A stretch of 64,000 nt of DNA from Streptococcus thermophilus (lineage in GTDB: Bacteria; Actinomycetota; Actinomycetes; Mycobacteriales; Mycobacteriaceae): the NCBI GenBank assembly GCA_900618065.1, contig UYIL01000003.1:2046001-2110000 (forward strand), given 5' to 3'. The notes beneath the pieces are model-generated. The model was not told the origin of the DNA. It saw only the letters and a program-made list of their open reading frames with translations, and did not search any database. Positions 38,891 through 46,525 of the stretch are shown in pieces (the stretch's first letter is position 1; every line of letters begins with the position of its first letter). The translations under genes and the position numbers were made by a program.

Positions 38891-39435
38891 GTGAATATCA
38901 GAAAAAAGGGAAAAAACTAACCCTGTCTGCTGCCTTCGCTTTCGCCCTAAGCCTCGCCGCTTGCGCTCAGGAGAGCAAAGAACAACCCGAAGAGGAACCC
39001 GGAGCTCAAGGGGAAGCACCCAAGGATTTTGGTACTGAACTCGGCGATCGTTTCACTGGCACAGTCGGCGATTTCACCATTCGTGTCACAAACTTGGCCG
39101 ATCCGTCGACGATCGTTGAGGTCGAAATGCCCGATTCCGAGGGCAGGAAGCAGGTTTCGGTCGCCGCGGGCGTGACCAATAACGGAACCCGCGAAATCGA
39201 CTTAGCGTGCGGACTCGAGCTCGACGCGAACATTCTCGCGAACGGCTCTTCTTGGGGAAACGTAGGCTACCTGGAGCGCGTCCCGGGAAACCCAGCGTGC
39301 GGTGAAATGCTCAAGCCGGGCGAGCCTAAGCAGATTACCTGGGTGTCCCTTATGCCTGCGGACCAGCAGCCCACCAATCTGAGCATTGAGGACACAGCTC
39401 ACCCAGACGGCTACCTTCAGCTCAAAGTCCGCTAG
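38891..39435 (+). pseudogene. Lipoprotein gene split by a -1 shift at a slippery A run
   Basis: A GTG starts VNIRKKGKN and meets TAA at 38918. The -1 frame is open from there and reads LTLSAAFAFALSLAAC, a complete lipoprotein signal, then an acidic linker and a domain (GDRFTGTVGDFTIRVTN ... PDGYLQLKVR) of DUF4352/Ig-like type, to a stop at 39435. No usable start exists in the second frame before the lipobox. The junction is A AAA AAC (38911-38917), a canonical slippery heptamer directly followed by the stop. Either a one-base indel inactivated the gene, the assembly is wrong in the homopolymer, or frameshifting makes the protein. Mature part keeps four residues of a Cys pair region (LACGLEL, NPACGEM). 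Confidence 0.65.
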
Positions 39436-39641
39436 CGTTCCGTACTTCCCATAAGAGGTACACAGGATAATCGAGGCAGCAAACTAGACCGAGAGGCCGT
39501 AGCGGGATTATTTGATCGGTAGAACGATTCGCGCACAACTTGGATCTCGAGCGGGCGACGCTGTTTTCGCAACTTTGCCGGAATCTCTGCCACTTCCACT
39601 GTCTCCTGAGCAGCACACACGGCTACGCCACTACATGGGAC

Positions 39642-39669
39642 TTGAACTGTTCAGAGCTTGCTGTATAGT
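39642..39669 (+). promoter_or_regulatory. Promoter/operator of cmtR-cadD (leaderless)
   Basis: TTGAAC (-35) and TATAGT (-10) with 16-base spacing; the -10 ends seven bases before the cmtR ATG, so the mRNA is probably leaderless. A perfect palindrome TGAACTGTTCA (39643-39653) overlaps the -35, and an imperfect one (ATAGTTCAG ... CTGACTAT) spans the -10 and start codon. Inference: CmtR binds here and is released by Cd or Pb. Confidence 0.7.
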
Positions 39670-39676
39670 TCAGTGC

Positions 39677-40036
39677 ATGCTGACTATCGCTTCGCGTCTC
39701 GACGTGATGAACCGCCTGGGTCGTGCACTGGCCGACCCCACTCGATCCCGGATCATCTTGACCCTGCTCGACCATTCCGCTTACCCGGCGGAACTGGCTC
39801 GAGATCTCGACCTGACACGCCCGAACGTGTCCAACCACCTGGCATGCCTGCGCGATTGCGGGATCGTCGTCTCAGAGCCAGAGGGTCGTCGGACACGATA
39901 TGAGATCGCCGATCCGCACCTGGCACAGGCGCTGACGACACTGGTCGATGCCACCCTGGCAGTAGAGGAAGACGCCCCGTGCATCGATCCCGCCTGCTCG
40001 CTTCCCGGATGCTATGCAGCTGGGGAGGACGCATGA
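39677..40036 (+). CDS. cmtR: CmtR-type ArsR family cadmium/lead-sensing repressor
   Basis: 119 residues from the ATG after the TATAGT box. Winged-helix core LGRALADPTRSRIILTLLD and recognition helix TRPNVSNHLACLR. Metal ligands of mycobacterial CmtR are Cys57, Cys61 and Cys102; here Cys sits at exactly 57, 61 and 102, with two more in the tail (PACSLPGC). Expected to repress itself and cadD until Cd(II)/Pb(II) binds. Overlaps cadD by four bases (ATGA). Confidence 0.93.
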   Translation: MLTIASRLDVMNRLGRALADPTRSRIILTLLDHSAYPAELARDLDLTRPNVSNHLACLRDCGIVVSEPEGRRTRYEIADPHLAQALTTLVDATLAVEEDAPCIDPACSLPGCYAAGEDA

Positions 40037-40635
40037 TCCTCACCACGGTCTTGCAGGCGATAGGCCTGTTCGCAGCTACCAACATCGACGACATCATCGT
40101 GCTCTCCCTCTTCTTCGCGCGAGGGGCAGGCCAGCGCGGCACTACCGCCCGCATTATGGCCGGCCAGTACCTCGGATTCGCGGGCATCCTCGGTGCCGCG
40201 GTTCTGGTGACCGTCGGCGCCGGAGCATTCCTGCCCTCGGCAGCCATCCCGTACTTTGGTCTCATCCCTCTGGGCCTCGGCCTCTGGGCCGCATGGCAGG
40301 CTTGGCGTGGAGACGATGACGACGATGACGACGAGGCCAAGGTTGCCGGCAAGAAGGTCGGCGTGGGGACTGTCGCAGGCGTCACCTTTGCCAACGGCGG
40401 CGACAACATCGGTGTCTACACCCCTGTCTTCCTCAGCGTGGAACCTCTCGCAGTAGTCGCTTACTGCATCATCTTCCTCGCGCTTGTCGCGGTCCTGGTG
40501 GCCCTGGCAAAGTTCGTCGCCACCCGCCCCCCGATCGCCGAAGTGCTCGAACGCTGGGAGGACATCCTCTTTCCCATCGTTCTCATCGGCCTCGGCATCG
40601 TGATCCTCGTCAGCGGCGGAGCCTTCGGGCTCTGA
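40033..40635 (+). CDS. cadD: CadD family cadmium resistance transporter
   Basis: 200 residues, about five or six membrane helices. FAATNIDDIIVLSLFFARG near the N-terminus and TFANGGDNIGVYTPVF in the middle are the paired Asn/Asp motifs of the CadD/LysE-like family; a run of eight acids (DDDDDDDE, about 113-120) forms a cytoplasmic loop that might contact metal. ATG with GGGGAGG upstream, overlapping cmtR. Confers Cd resistance by export in relatives. Confidence 0.9.
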   Translation: MILTTVLQAIGLFAATNIDDIIVLSLFFARGAGQRGTTARIMAGQYLGFAGILGAAVLVTVGAGAFLPSAAIPYFGLIPLGLGLWAAWQAWRGDDDDDDDEAKVAGKKVGVGTVAGVTFANGGDNIGVYTPVFLSVEPLAVVAYCIIFLALVAVLVALAKFVATRPPIAEVLERWEDILFPIVLIGLGIVILVSGGAFGL

Positions 40636-40699
40636 CGTAGCAGCAGTGTTCCAACGGCGGTTGCGTCCCTTAGTGTTGTGTAACGCTTGCTGATGGGAC
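40636..40699. other. Junction between cadD and the transposase remnant
   Basis: Short stretch without a gene; no terminator hairpin after cadD is visible. The reading frame of the remnant is closed by a stop just upstream, so its front part is lost. Confidence 0.4.
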
Positions 40700-41113
40700 T
40701 TGACCTCTGGCATGTGCGGTGCGGTCTGCTCCCAGGCCTCTATTACCGTGCAGAACACGCCGGAAGACGGCGCGAAGTACCTCAACCAGGGCGCTCCCTA
40801 CGGCACGAAGGAGTGGCAGGAGCAGTACCACCGTCGCAACACCATTGAGTCGCGCAATGACCGTGTGAAGTCCTCCCGTCACCAGGGCCACGGCGACCCG
40901 ACCATGCGGCTTATGCGTGGCTGGGCAGCGCAAGCCATTTCGGCTGTCATGTCCGCGGTCGCGGCCAACATAGGTCTGCTGTCGGCAGAGTCGCGCTGGC
41001 GGTTCCCGAAGAAGCCCACGCCTCCCACGACCCCTCCGGACGGTCGCAAGACCCGCGGACGCGACGAGACTGGCACCGACGCTTTCCCCAACGCGCCACC
41101 GCTTGCGGCATAG
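40700..41113 (+). pseudogene. Transposase C-terminal remnant (tentative)
   Basis: About 137 codons without a proper start. The segment YGTKEWQEQYHRRNTIESRNDRVKSS followed by MRLMRGWAAQAISAVMSAVAANIGLL looks like the end of a DDE transposase: a catalytic Glu within an Arg/Asn-rich helix, then a conserved RGWAAQ-type helix. The catalytic Asp residues are missing, so it is a fragment. Between cadD and tRNA-Arg, it supports acquisition of the cadmium module by transfer. Family assignment is by eye. Confidence 0.5.
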
Positions 41114-41220
41114 CCCGACCAAGGCCACCGGCTGGTCCTCAAAACAACGAGGACAAAGCCCGTGGCCTAGAGGTCGTGGGCGAGGGCCGAAATTAGGCCC
41201 AAAACGGCGCTTCAAGACAG

Positions 41221-41258
41221 AAAATGACCCCTCCGAACGAACGGAGCGGGTCATTTTT
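41221..41258 (+). terminator. Rho-independent terminator
   Basis: AAAATGACCC pairs with GGGTCATTTT, with an inner CTCCG/CGGAG pair, followed by TTTTT on the plus strand. Lies after the transposase remnant and before the convergent tRNA; a minus-strand A-run lets it serve the tRNA side as well. Confidence 0.8.
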
Positions 41259-41338
41259 GTGTTCGCGGCCGTTTTCCTTCGGCCGGCAGGAGGTTTCGTG
41301 AAAAGATTGGAACAGTTTCGTGAAACCCCCACTTCACA

Positions 41339-41415
41339 TGGTGTCCCCGACAGGATTCGAACCTGCGACCTTCGGTACCGGAAACCGATGCTCTAATCCA
41401 CTGAGCTACGGAGAC
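41339..41415 (-). tRNA. tRNA-Arg (anticodon CCG)
   Basis: Full cloverleaf on the minus strand: acceptor GTCTCCG/CGGGGAC (one T-G pair), D-arm GCTC...GAGC, anticodon arm TCGGT-TTCCGGT-ACCGA giving anticodon CCG (codon CGG), T-arm GCAGG-TTCGAAT-CCTGT, discriminator A. CCA is encoded in the DNA (41339-41341). Confidence 0.97.
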
Positions 41416-41542
41416 TTACTGCTTGGAGCAGCGCACCTGACTTTAGCACCGGAGTTGACTGGGGACTTAATCGGGCACGAGCCCCAAGGGCACTAGCTAG
41501 ATTGAAGAAGACAGGGCAAGTCCCACTTTCTCAGGAGAACAA

Positions 41543-42010
41543 ATGAAGCGGTTGTTACCTGCAATACTCGCTAGTGTTCTATGCGTGAGCGGCTGCAGCT
41601 CAGAGCAGATAGAACCAGTCCAGGTCACCGCGACGGTCACCGCAACGCACACGACCACCACAAGTGAGACGGTTAGCTCTACAAGCTCTGCATCGGTGGC
41701 CGCAGAACCCGATACCGTCACCAGCGAAACCGAACCCTACGTAGTCGAGTGCCTCGTAGGAACGCCAGGCCCCGCATTATGGTCGGACGGAACGATCGAA
41801 CACTCCGAGTACTGCTTCTACGCCAACGACGGGCCCGCTTACCTTGAGCAAGAAAGCCAGTCCGGTTTGCTTCCTGGAGGTGCAGCGGTCAACGGTTACG
41901 GGTACGACGAATACGGCAACCCCAACCCATCCAGCGGCGAATTGCAGGCTGAATGGGGCTGCCAACAGGGATACATCACCGACCCTGAGATCTGCTCGTA
42001 CTTCGAATAG
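41543..42010 (+). CDS. Small lipoprotein of unknown function
   Basis: 155 residues, ATG with AGGAG seven bases upstream. Lipobox CVSGC after a basic start (Cys about 18), Thr/Ser/Val-rich spacer (about 25-65), then a short mature domain with four Cys (VVECLVG, EYCFYAN, WGCQQ, EICSYF) that likely form two disulfides. Followed after eight bases by the endonuclease/phosphatase gene. The -10-like TAGATT lies 40 bases upstream. No family recognised. Confidence 0.8.
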   Translation: MKRLLPAILASVLCVSGCSSEQIEPVQVTATVTATHTTTTSETVSSTSSASVAAEPDTVTSETEPYVVECLVGTPGPALWSDGTIEHSEYCFYANDGPAYLEQESQSGLLPGGAAVNGYGYDEYGNPNPSSGELQAEWGCQQGYITDPEICSYFE

Positions 42011-42018
42011 GACTGACC

Positions 42019-43026
42019 ATGCAGGAATCCCCTACCCGACCCAGCACCGGCAAGCTCGTCTTTTCCGCGCTCTTCACCGCCGCCGGGTTACTCCTGTGCG
42101 TACTCGCGATCCTTCCGGCTGCGGGCATTTCGCAATGGCTCAGCACCCGGGTCGTGGTGGCTCAGGCAGTCTCCTTCCCCATTGCTTTCGGCATCGGGCT
42201 CGCGATCATTGCAGCGGTGTTTGGGGCCTTCCGGTTCGTCGTGGCGCCGCTTGTCTGGTCTGTGGCCGCCGCCTGCTTCATCGCTGCGCCCGTGCCGCCG
42301 CTTCTGCCGGGCTCTCTTCACGCGCAGGAGATGTCCTCTGCGGGTGGGGCGTCGGAAAGCTTTTCGACGCTCCGGGTGGTCACCTACAACAGCCAAAACA
42401 CCCTGACTGCCGCAGACGTGCAGGACATCGTCGACTGTTTTGACCCGCACGTGGTAGTTCTTCCGGAGGCGAGCAATGACAAGGTAGTAGCGGCATTCGC
42501 CGGGACGTCCTTCGCGGAGCGCGTGTTCACATCAGACCAGAACGGCGGGATCGCACCGACAAGCTTGGCGCTGCACCCGGATCTTGGGGCTGCGCAACCC
42601 ATCGATGCCCCGCCCACCACGTGGGGCTCGCTGGCGTTCGAGACCGCAGCCGGGCCAACCATCGTGGCAGTGCACACGATTCCCCCGTTGCCCAGCACCA
42701 TGGACCAATGGCGCGGCGACCTGGGCAACATCGCAACCTGGGTCGATGCCAACCCCGACAACAAGGCAATCATCGCCGGCGACTTCAACGCGACCATGCG
42801 CCACGGCCCCATGGCAGATTTGGGGCCGAAGCAGGACTCGGCACGGATGTGCTCCCGCTACCCGGACGGAACATGGCCGACGAGCGGAATCATGGGTCTA
42901 CGAACGCACATCGACCACGTGTTAGTCCCCGCAGCCGGGGTGGACGGTTGTGCGACCGCCCACATCGGCAACGGGGACCACTTGGCCTATTTCGTTGAGA
43001 TTAGTACAGCTGGGCGTTCGGGATGA
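42019..43026 (+). CDS. Membrane-anchored endonuclease/exonuclease/phosphatase family protein
   Basis: 335 residues, AGGA eight bases before ATG. Three membrane helices (about 14-95), then an extracytoplasmic EEP domain: RVVTYNSQN, VVVLPEAS (Glu ligand), IIAGDFNATMRH, THIDHVLVP and NGDHLAYFVE carry the metal-binding and catalytic Asn/Asp/His residues. Relatives cut phosphodiester bonds in nucleic acids or phospholipids; outside location is inferred from topology. Its 3' end overlaps the convergent PspC gene by 26 bases. Confidence 0.87.
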   Translation: MQESPTRPSTGKLVFSALFTAAGLLLCVLAILPAAGISQWLSTRVVVAQAVSFPIAFGIGLAIIAAVFGAFRFVVAPLVWSVAAACFIAAPVPPLLPGSLHAQEMSSAGGASESFSTLRVVTYNSQNTLTAADVQDIVDCFDPHVVVLPEASNDKVVAAFAGTSFAERVFTSDQNGGIAPTSLALHPDLGAAQPIDAPPTTWGSLAFETAAGPTIVAVHTIPPLPSTMDQWRGDLGNIATWVDANPDNKAIIAGDFNATMRHGPMADLGPKQDSARMCSRYPDGTWPTSGIMGLRTHIDHVLVPAAGVDGCATAHIGNGDHLAYFVEISTAGRSG

Positions 43027-43222
43027 CGATCCAGCAGATGACGTAGATCAGCAGACCGGACATGCCGGCGAGGAACAAGGCGACGAACAGAAGCCGCACA
43101 AGCGTCGCGTCGATGTTGTAGGTCTCGGCGATGCCGCCGCACACGCCGGCGATGTAGCGGTCGTTCACGGAACGCATGAGCTTCTTGTTGTTAATCGGCT
43201 GAGGGCTGGGCTGGTTGGTCAT
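43001..43222 (-). CDS. PspC domain protein
   Basis: 73 residues from ATG (MTNQPSPQPINNKKL); a GTG 13 codons earlier is the alternative and would leave AAAGG as coding. PspC signature RSVNDRYIAGVCGGIAETYNIDATLVRLLFVALF, then a second hydrophobic stretch GLLIYVICWIVIPN. In other bacteria PspC takes part in envelope-stress sensing. Stands alone, without pspA or pspB nearby. Confidence 0.88.
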   Translation of the reverse strand: MTNQPSPQPINNKKLMRSVNDRYIAGVCGGIAETYNIDATLVRLLFVALFLAGMSGLLIYVICWIVIPNAQLY

Positions 43223-43333
43223 GGTGGCAGTGCCTTTCTTGGAGGGGTGGATAGTGTTCACGCTGTCACCATCTATTCAACCCATCCGCGATGCCTGCGA
43301 CAACGGGGATTGCCCTGATATCAACCCTGGTTT
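43223..43333. other. Intergenic region between marR-like and pspC-like genes
   Basis: 111 bases; only weak hairpin potential (CAACGGGGATTGCC region). No promoter stands out for the PspC gene. Confidence 0.3.
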
Positions 43334-43840
43334 TCACCCTGAGGTCAGGTGCAGCTCGCCCGGGACCTGTTTCTTGCCGCCAGGCACGTTTTCAACATTC
43401 ATGACCCCGCGGAAGAACCGCTCGAGCACAGGTGCGTCGTCTGTGTTGAGGTGATCGAAAACGATGCGTCGAACGCTTTCCACATGGTCCGGCACTGCCC
43501 GGAGAAGGGATTCGCGCCCCGTTTCCGTCAGGCACACCAAGACACCGCGCGCGTCGCCCGGGCTCTTTTCCTTGGTCACCAGTTCGCGCCGCTCCATGCG
43601 CGTGATCTGGTGGGAGGTGCGGGAGCGGTCCCAGTCCAACACGGAGCACAGGTCACGCAGACGGAGGCATTCCTCGTCGACTTCGCTCAGGGCGGCAAGC
43701 ACAGCGAACTCAGAACTCGACAGCTGCGCACTGCACAGCAGCGTGTCCTCCATGACGCGGTCGATCTTGCGGGCGGCCTGCAACATGAGGCGCCACAAGT
43801 CCTGCTCGTCGTTCGTGAGCCAGCGCTGTTCTGCCTTCAT
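43334..43840 (-). CDS. MarR family transcriptional regulator
   Basis: 168 residues. Winged helix: SSSEFAVLAALSE, LRLRDLCSVLDWDRSRTSHQITRMERRELVTKEKSPGDARGVLVCLTETGRE, with the recognition helix and the DxRG-type wing (GDARG). Dimerisation helices at both ends. ATG lies seven bases after TAATCT; the GGGAGG between them is too close to ATG to serve as a ribosome site. Thirty-nine bases after the SbcC-like stop; targets unknown, but the gene itself and neighbours are candidates. Confidence 0.9.
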   Translation of the reverse strand: MKAEQRWLTNDEQDLWRLMLQAARKIDRVMEDTLLCSAQLSSSEFAVLAALSEVDEECLRLRDLCSVLDWDRSRTSHQITRMERRELVTKEKSPGDARGVLVCLTETGRESLLRAVPDHVESVRRIVFDHLNTDDAPVLERFFRGVMNVENVPGGKKQVPGELHLTSG

Positions 43841-43847
43841 GCCTCCC

Positions 43848-43853
43848 AGATTA
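43848..43853 (-). promoter_or_regulatory. -10 box TAATCT, leaderless start for the marR-like gene
   Basis: Minus strand TAATCT ends seven bases before ATG. Inference. Confidence 0.45.
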
Positions 43854-43879
43854 ATACCAAGTTGCTGTCCGCGAGCTGC

Positions 43880-46525
43880 TTAGTTCGTACCGTTTACAGG
43901 GTTCTTAAGTTCCTGCATAGACGCGGTTTTCACCGCCGATACGCGGTCGAAGCGGTGCGGGAAACACGTGAGCACGAAGACTTGGGCGGTCTCGCCGACT
44001 TTAGTGAACACCGCGTTCATGGACTCTAGCCGTTTCGCGTCGGTGGCACCCAGCGCATCGTCGATGACCACCGGCACGGGGGTGGTCCCCTCCTCCCCCT
44101 CGGCCACTAGATCCGCGATGGCGAAACGGGTGAGCAACGCCATTTGCTCTTTCGCGCCACCTGATAGTTCCGACAGGTCCACGGTCGTGCCGTCGACCGT
44201 GCGGGCCTGGACACGGAGCTGGTCATCGAGGGTGAACTCGGTGCCGGGGCCGAAGACACGGCTCGCGTGGCGCTGTAGCGCCTGGGCGAACGGAGCAGCG
44301 TATTTGGCGCGTGCGGAATCACGGTGGGAGACCATTGTGTCGCGCAGCAGCTTGGCGGCGGCCGCTTTACGGTGCAAAGCGTCGCGGCGCACGGTCGCCG
44401 TTTCGAGTTCTGCGCGGGCGCGGTCGAGTTTTTCGGCTTCACCTTCAGCGCTATTGACCGTGCTCAACAACTGCAGGCGGCTTTCGTGAGCATGGCGGTG
44501 GCGCCGGTTCAGATTGTCCAGGCGGTTGCGTTCGCCTTGCAAGCACTCCTCAGCGTGCTCAGGGTCTACGAGTTCGACTTGCTTCTTCATCTCCCTGGCT
44601 TCGGCGGCCGCGGCGGTTTGAGCGGCAGTGGCGGCGTCCCGGGTGGCGGCCAACTGCTCGTCGGAAAGCTTCTCACGAGCTGCGGAGAGTTGGGCGCGGG
44701 CGGCCTCAGCATTGCCGTGCTGCACTTCAATGCGGGTCTCCAGCTCCGTCAGCGCGAGCGAATGCGGCTTCGCACGCAGCGGCGCGATCTTTGCATCGAG
44801 GTCAGCCACTGTATCGCGGGCCTGACCATCGGCGCGGCGGGCCGCATCGAGCGACGCCTGAGCTTCCTCGACTGGCGGAATATCACCCTCGTGCGCTTCC
44901 ACGGTCTCGCGCAGGCGAGCCAGTTCCTCGCGCAGCTCGTCAGCTTCGGCGCCGCCCAGGATATCGGCGCGGCGGGAACGTGCGGCCTCCAGGGCTGCAG
45001 CCGCGTCGCGGTGCTGGTCACGAAGACGCCGGGCGCGGTCCAAGCTGTCGCAGCCGATTGTGGCGTGCAACCGGGTAACCTCCGCCTCAGCATTCTCCAA
45101 ATCCGTAGTGGCGACTTCGGTCCCGGCGGCGGCGCGGAAGGTCAAGGTGATGTCGGAGATGCGGATCTCTGTGCCGTCGAAAAGCGCGACGGAATCCGTT
45201 CTGCCGCACGCGACCTCCTCACCGTTGACCATGAATACAGCGTCGGCAGGGCCGGCGATATCGACGCGGGCGGCGGTCGACTCCACGATTCTGCGCTGTA
45301 CTGCCAGGGTGCTCGTGGCCTCCTCGAGTGAACGGATGTCGGCATCGGTCACCCGGCGCTCCGGCTGCGCCTTGACCAGGCGGGCGATCTCTGTCTCAAC
45401 GGAATTCAGTCGAGTGACAATGCTGTCGAGCTCCTCCACCCGTACGCGAGCATTAGCGGCGGCGAGCGCCTGCTCAGCGGACCCGAGGTTTTCCCGCGTG
45501 GCAACTGCGTGCGCACGGGCCTGCTCGTGCGCTTTCTCCACCTCGGCCAGTGCCTCCGCCTCAGCGGCAGCCTTCTCACGGGCCGGCTCCTGCTGCTCCT
45601 TGAGGGTGTTGAGGGCGGCTTCGGCTTGTTCGACACCGGCGATGACTGCCTGGCGGGATTCGAGGTCGTCGTTGGCGCGTTTGAGATCTTGTGCGGCGCG
45701 GTCGGCCTTCTCCTGCACGGCAGCGAGTTTCGCGGCGAGTTCGCGCGAAGCTTCTGCTTCAGCGGTGCGGCGGGACAACGCTTGCTCAGCTTCGGGCAAC
45801 TCGGCCTCGATGGCAGCCATGTCCACGCCGTGCTGCGCATATGCATCGACCGCGGTCTCGTAGGCGCGCATCGACTGCTCAGCGGCCGCAACCTTCTCCT
45901 CGGCAGTCTCAACCGCCGTCTCGGATTCCTTGAGGTCTTTGGTCGGCTTGCCGGATCTCGTGAAATACCGCAGGTACTCCTCCTCCACGCGGCGCATGAG
46001 CCCGGAATCTTCCGCTTCTTGCGCAGACTGGCTACCGGCACCCTGCGACGTTCCCAGCGCACGGGTGAAGGTGGGGATCCCGGCTGCTTCGATCGCATCC
46101 GGCAGGGAGCCTTGGCGCAGGAACAAGGTGTCCATCAGCTGCTGGTCCACATGGTTCGCCATGATTTCGTTCAGGCGGTTGTGCGCCTGCTCGCCGGTAA
46201 GGTTCTCGGGCCGCGGGGAGAAGATCTTCAGCTCAGCTTTTCCCTTGGCCCCTTTGGCGAAGCGTTTGTAGATCTCGAACGTGTACGGGCCGACTGTCGC
46301 GTTGAGACGCACCTCCGGCAGCTCATCACGCCCGACCGGGTTGAGTTTCCGGATCTTGGTGGAGGTGTGCTTGATGTTCAGCACCGCGTCGAGCGCGTCC
46401 AGGATGGTCGACTTACCGGCCTCGTTGTCGCCGTGGATGAGGACGACGCCGGTATCCGGGATGTCAGTCAGCTCGAGGTGCTCCACGGCGCGCACATTGT
46501 CAATGATCAGGGAGTGAATGCGCAT
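43880..46525 (-). CDS. SbcC/YhaN-like SMC-type ATPase
   Basis: 881 residues. Walker A GDNEAGKST (32-40); long coiled-coil arms rich in Ala/Glu/Arg (about 190-410 and 480-770); signature LSGGAKEQMALL and Walker B PVVIDDALGATD near the C-terminus. No CxxC zinc hook at the coil apex; instead a short beta-rich block (FMVNGEEVACGRTDSVALF ... ISDITLTF, about 428-465). Partner of the SbcD-like nuclease, whose stop overlaps this start by one base (TAATG). Expected to process DNA ends or recombination intermediates with it. Closer to YhaN than to classical SbcC. Confidence 0.85.
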   Translation of the reverse strand: MRIHSLIIDNVRAVEHLELTDIPDTGVVLIHGDNEAGKSTILDALDAVLNIKHTSTKIRKLNPVGRDELPEVRLNATVGPYTFEIYKRFAKGAKGKAELKIFSPRPENLTGEQAHNRLNEIMANHVDQQLMDTLFLRQGSLPDAIEAAGIPTFTRALGTSQGAGSQSAQEAEDSGLMRRVEEEYLRYFTRSGKPTKDLKESETAVETAEEKVAAAEQSMRAYETAVDAYAQHGVDMAAIEAELPEAEQALSRRTAEAEASRELAAKLAAVQEKADRAAQDLKRANDDLESRQAVIAGVEQAEAALNTLKEQQEPAREKAAAEAEALAEVEKAHEQARAHAVATRENLGSAEQALAAANARVRVEELDSIVTRLNSVETEIARLVKAQPERRVTDADIRSLEEATSTLAVQRRIVESTAARVDIAGPADAVFMVNGEEVACGRTDSVALFDGTEIRISDITLTFRAAAGTEVATTDLENAEAEVTRLHATIGCDSLDRARRLRDQHRDAAAALEAARSRRADILGGAEADELREELARLRETVEAHEGDIPPVEEAQASLDAARRADGQARDTVADLDAKIAPLRAKPHSLALTELETRIEVQHGNAEAARAQLSAAREKLSDEQLAATRDAATAAQTAAAAEAREMKKQVELVDPEHAEECLQGERNRLDNLNRRHRHAHESRLQLLSTVNSAEGEAEKLDRARAELETATVRRDALHRKAAAAKLLRDTMVSHRDSARAKYAAPFAQALQRHASRVFGPGTEFTLDDQLRVQARTVDGTTVDLSELSGGAKEQMALLTRFAIADLVAEGEEGTTPVPVVIDDALGATDAKRLESMNAVFTKVGETAQVFVLTCFPHRFDRVSAVKTASMQELKNPVNGTN

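Noticed and set aside
41103..41396. 97-codon plus-strand frame running into the tRNA gene
   Set aside because: Crosses a terminator and a tRNA; composition not protein-like.
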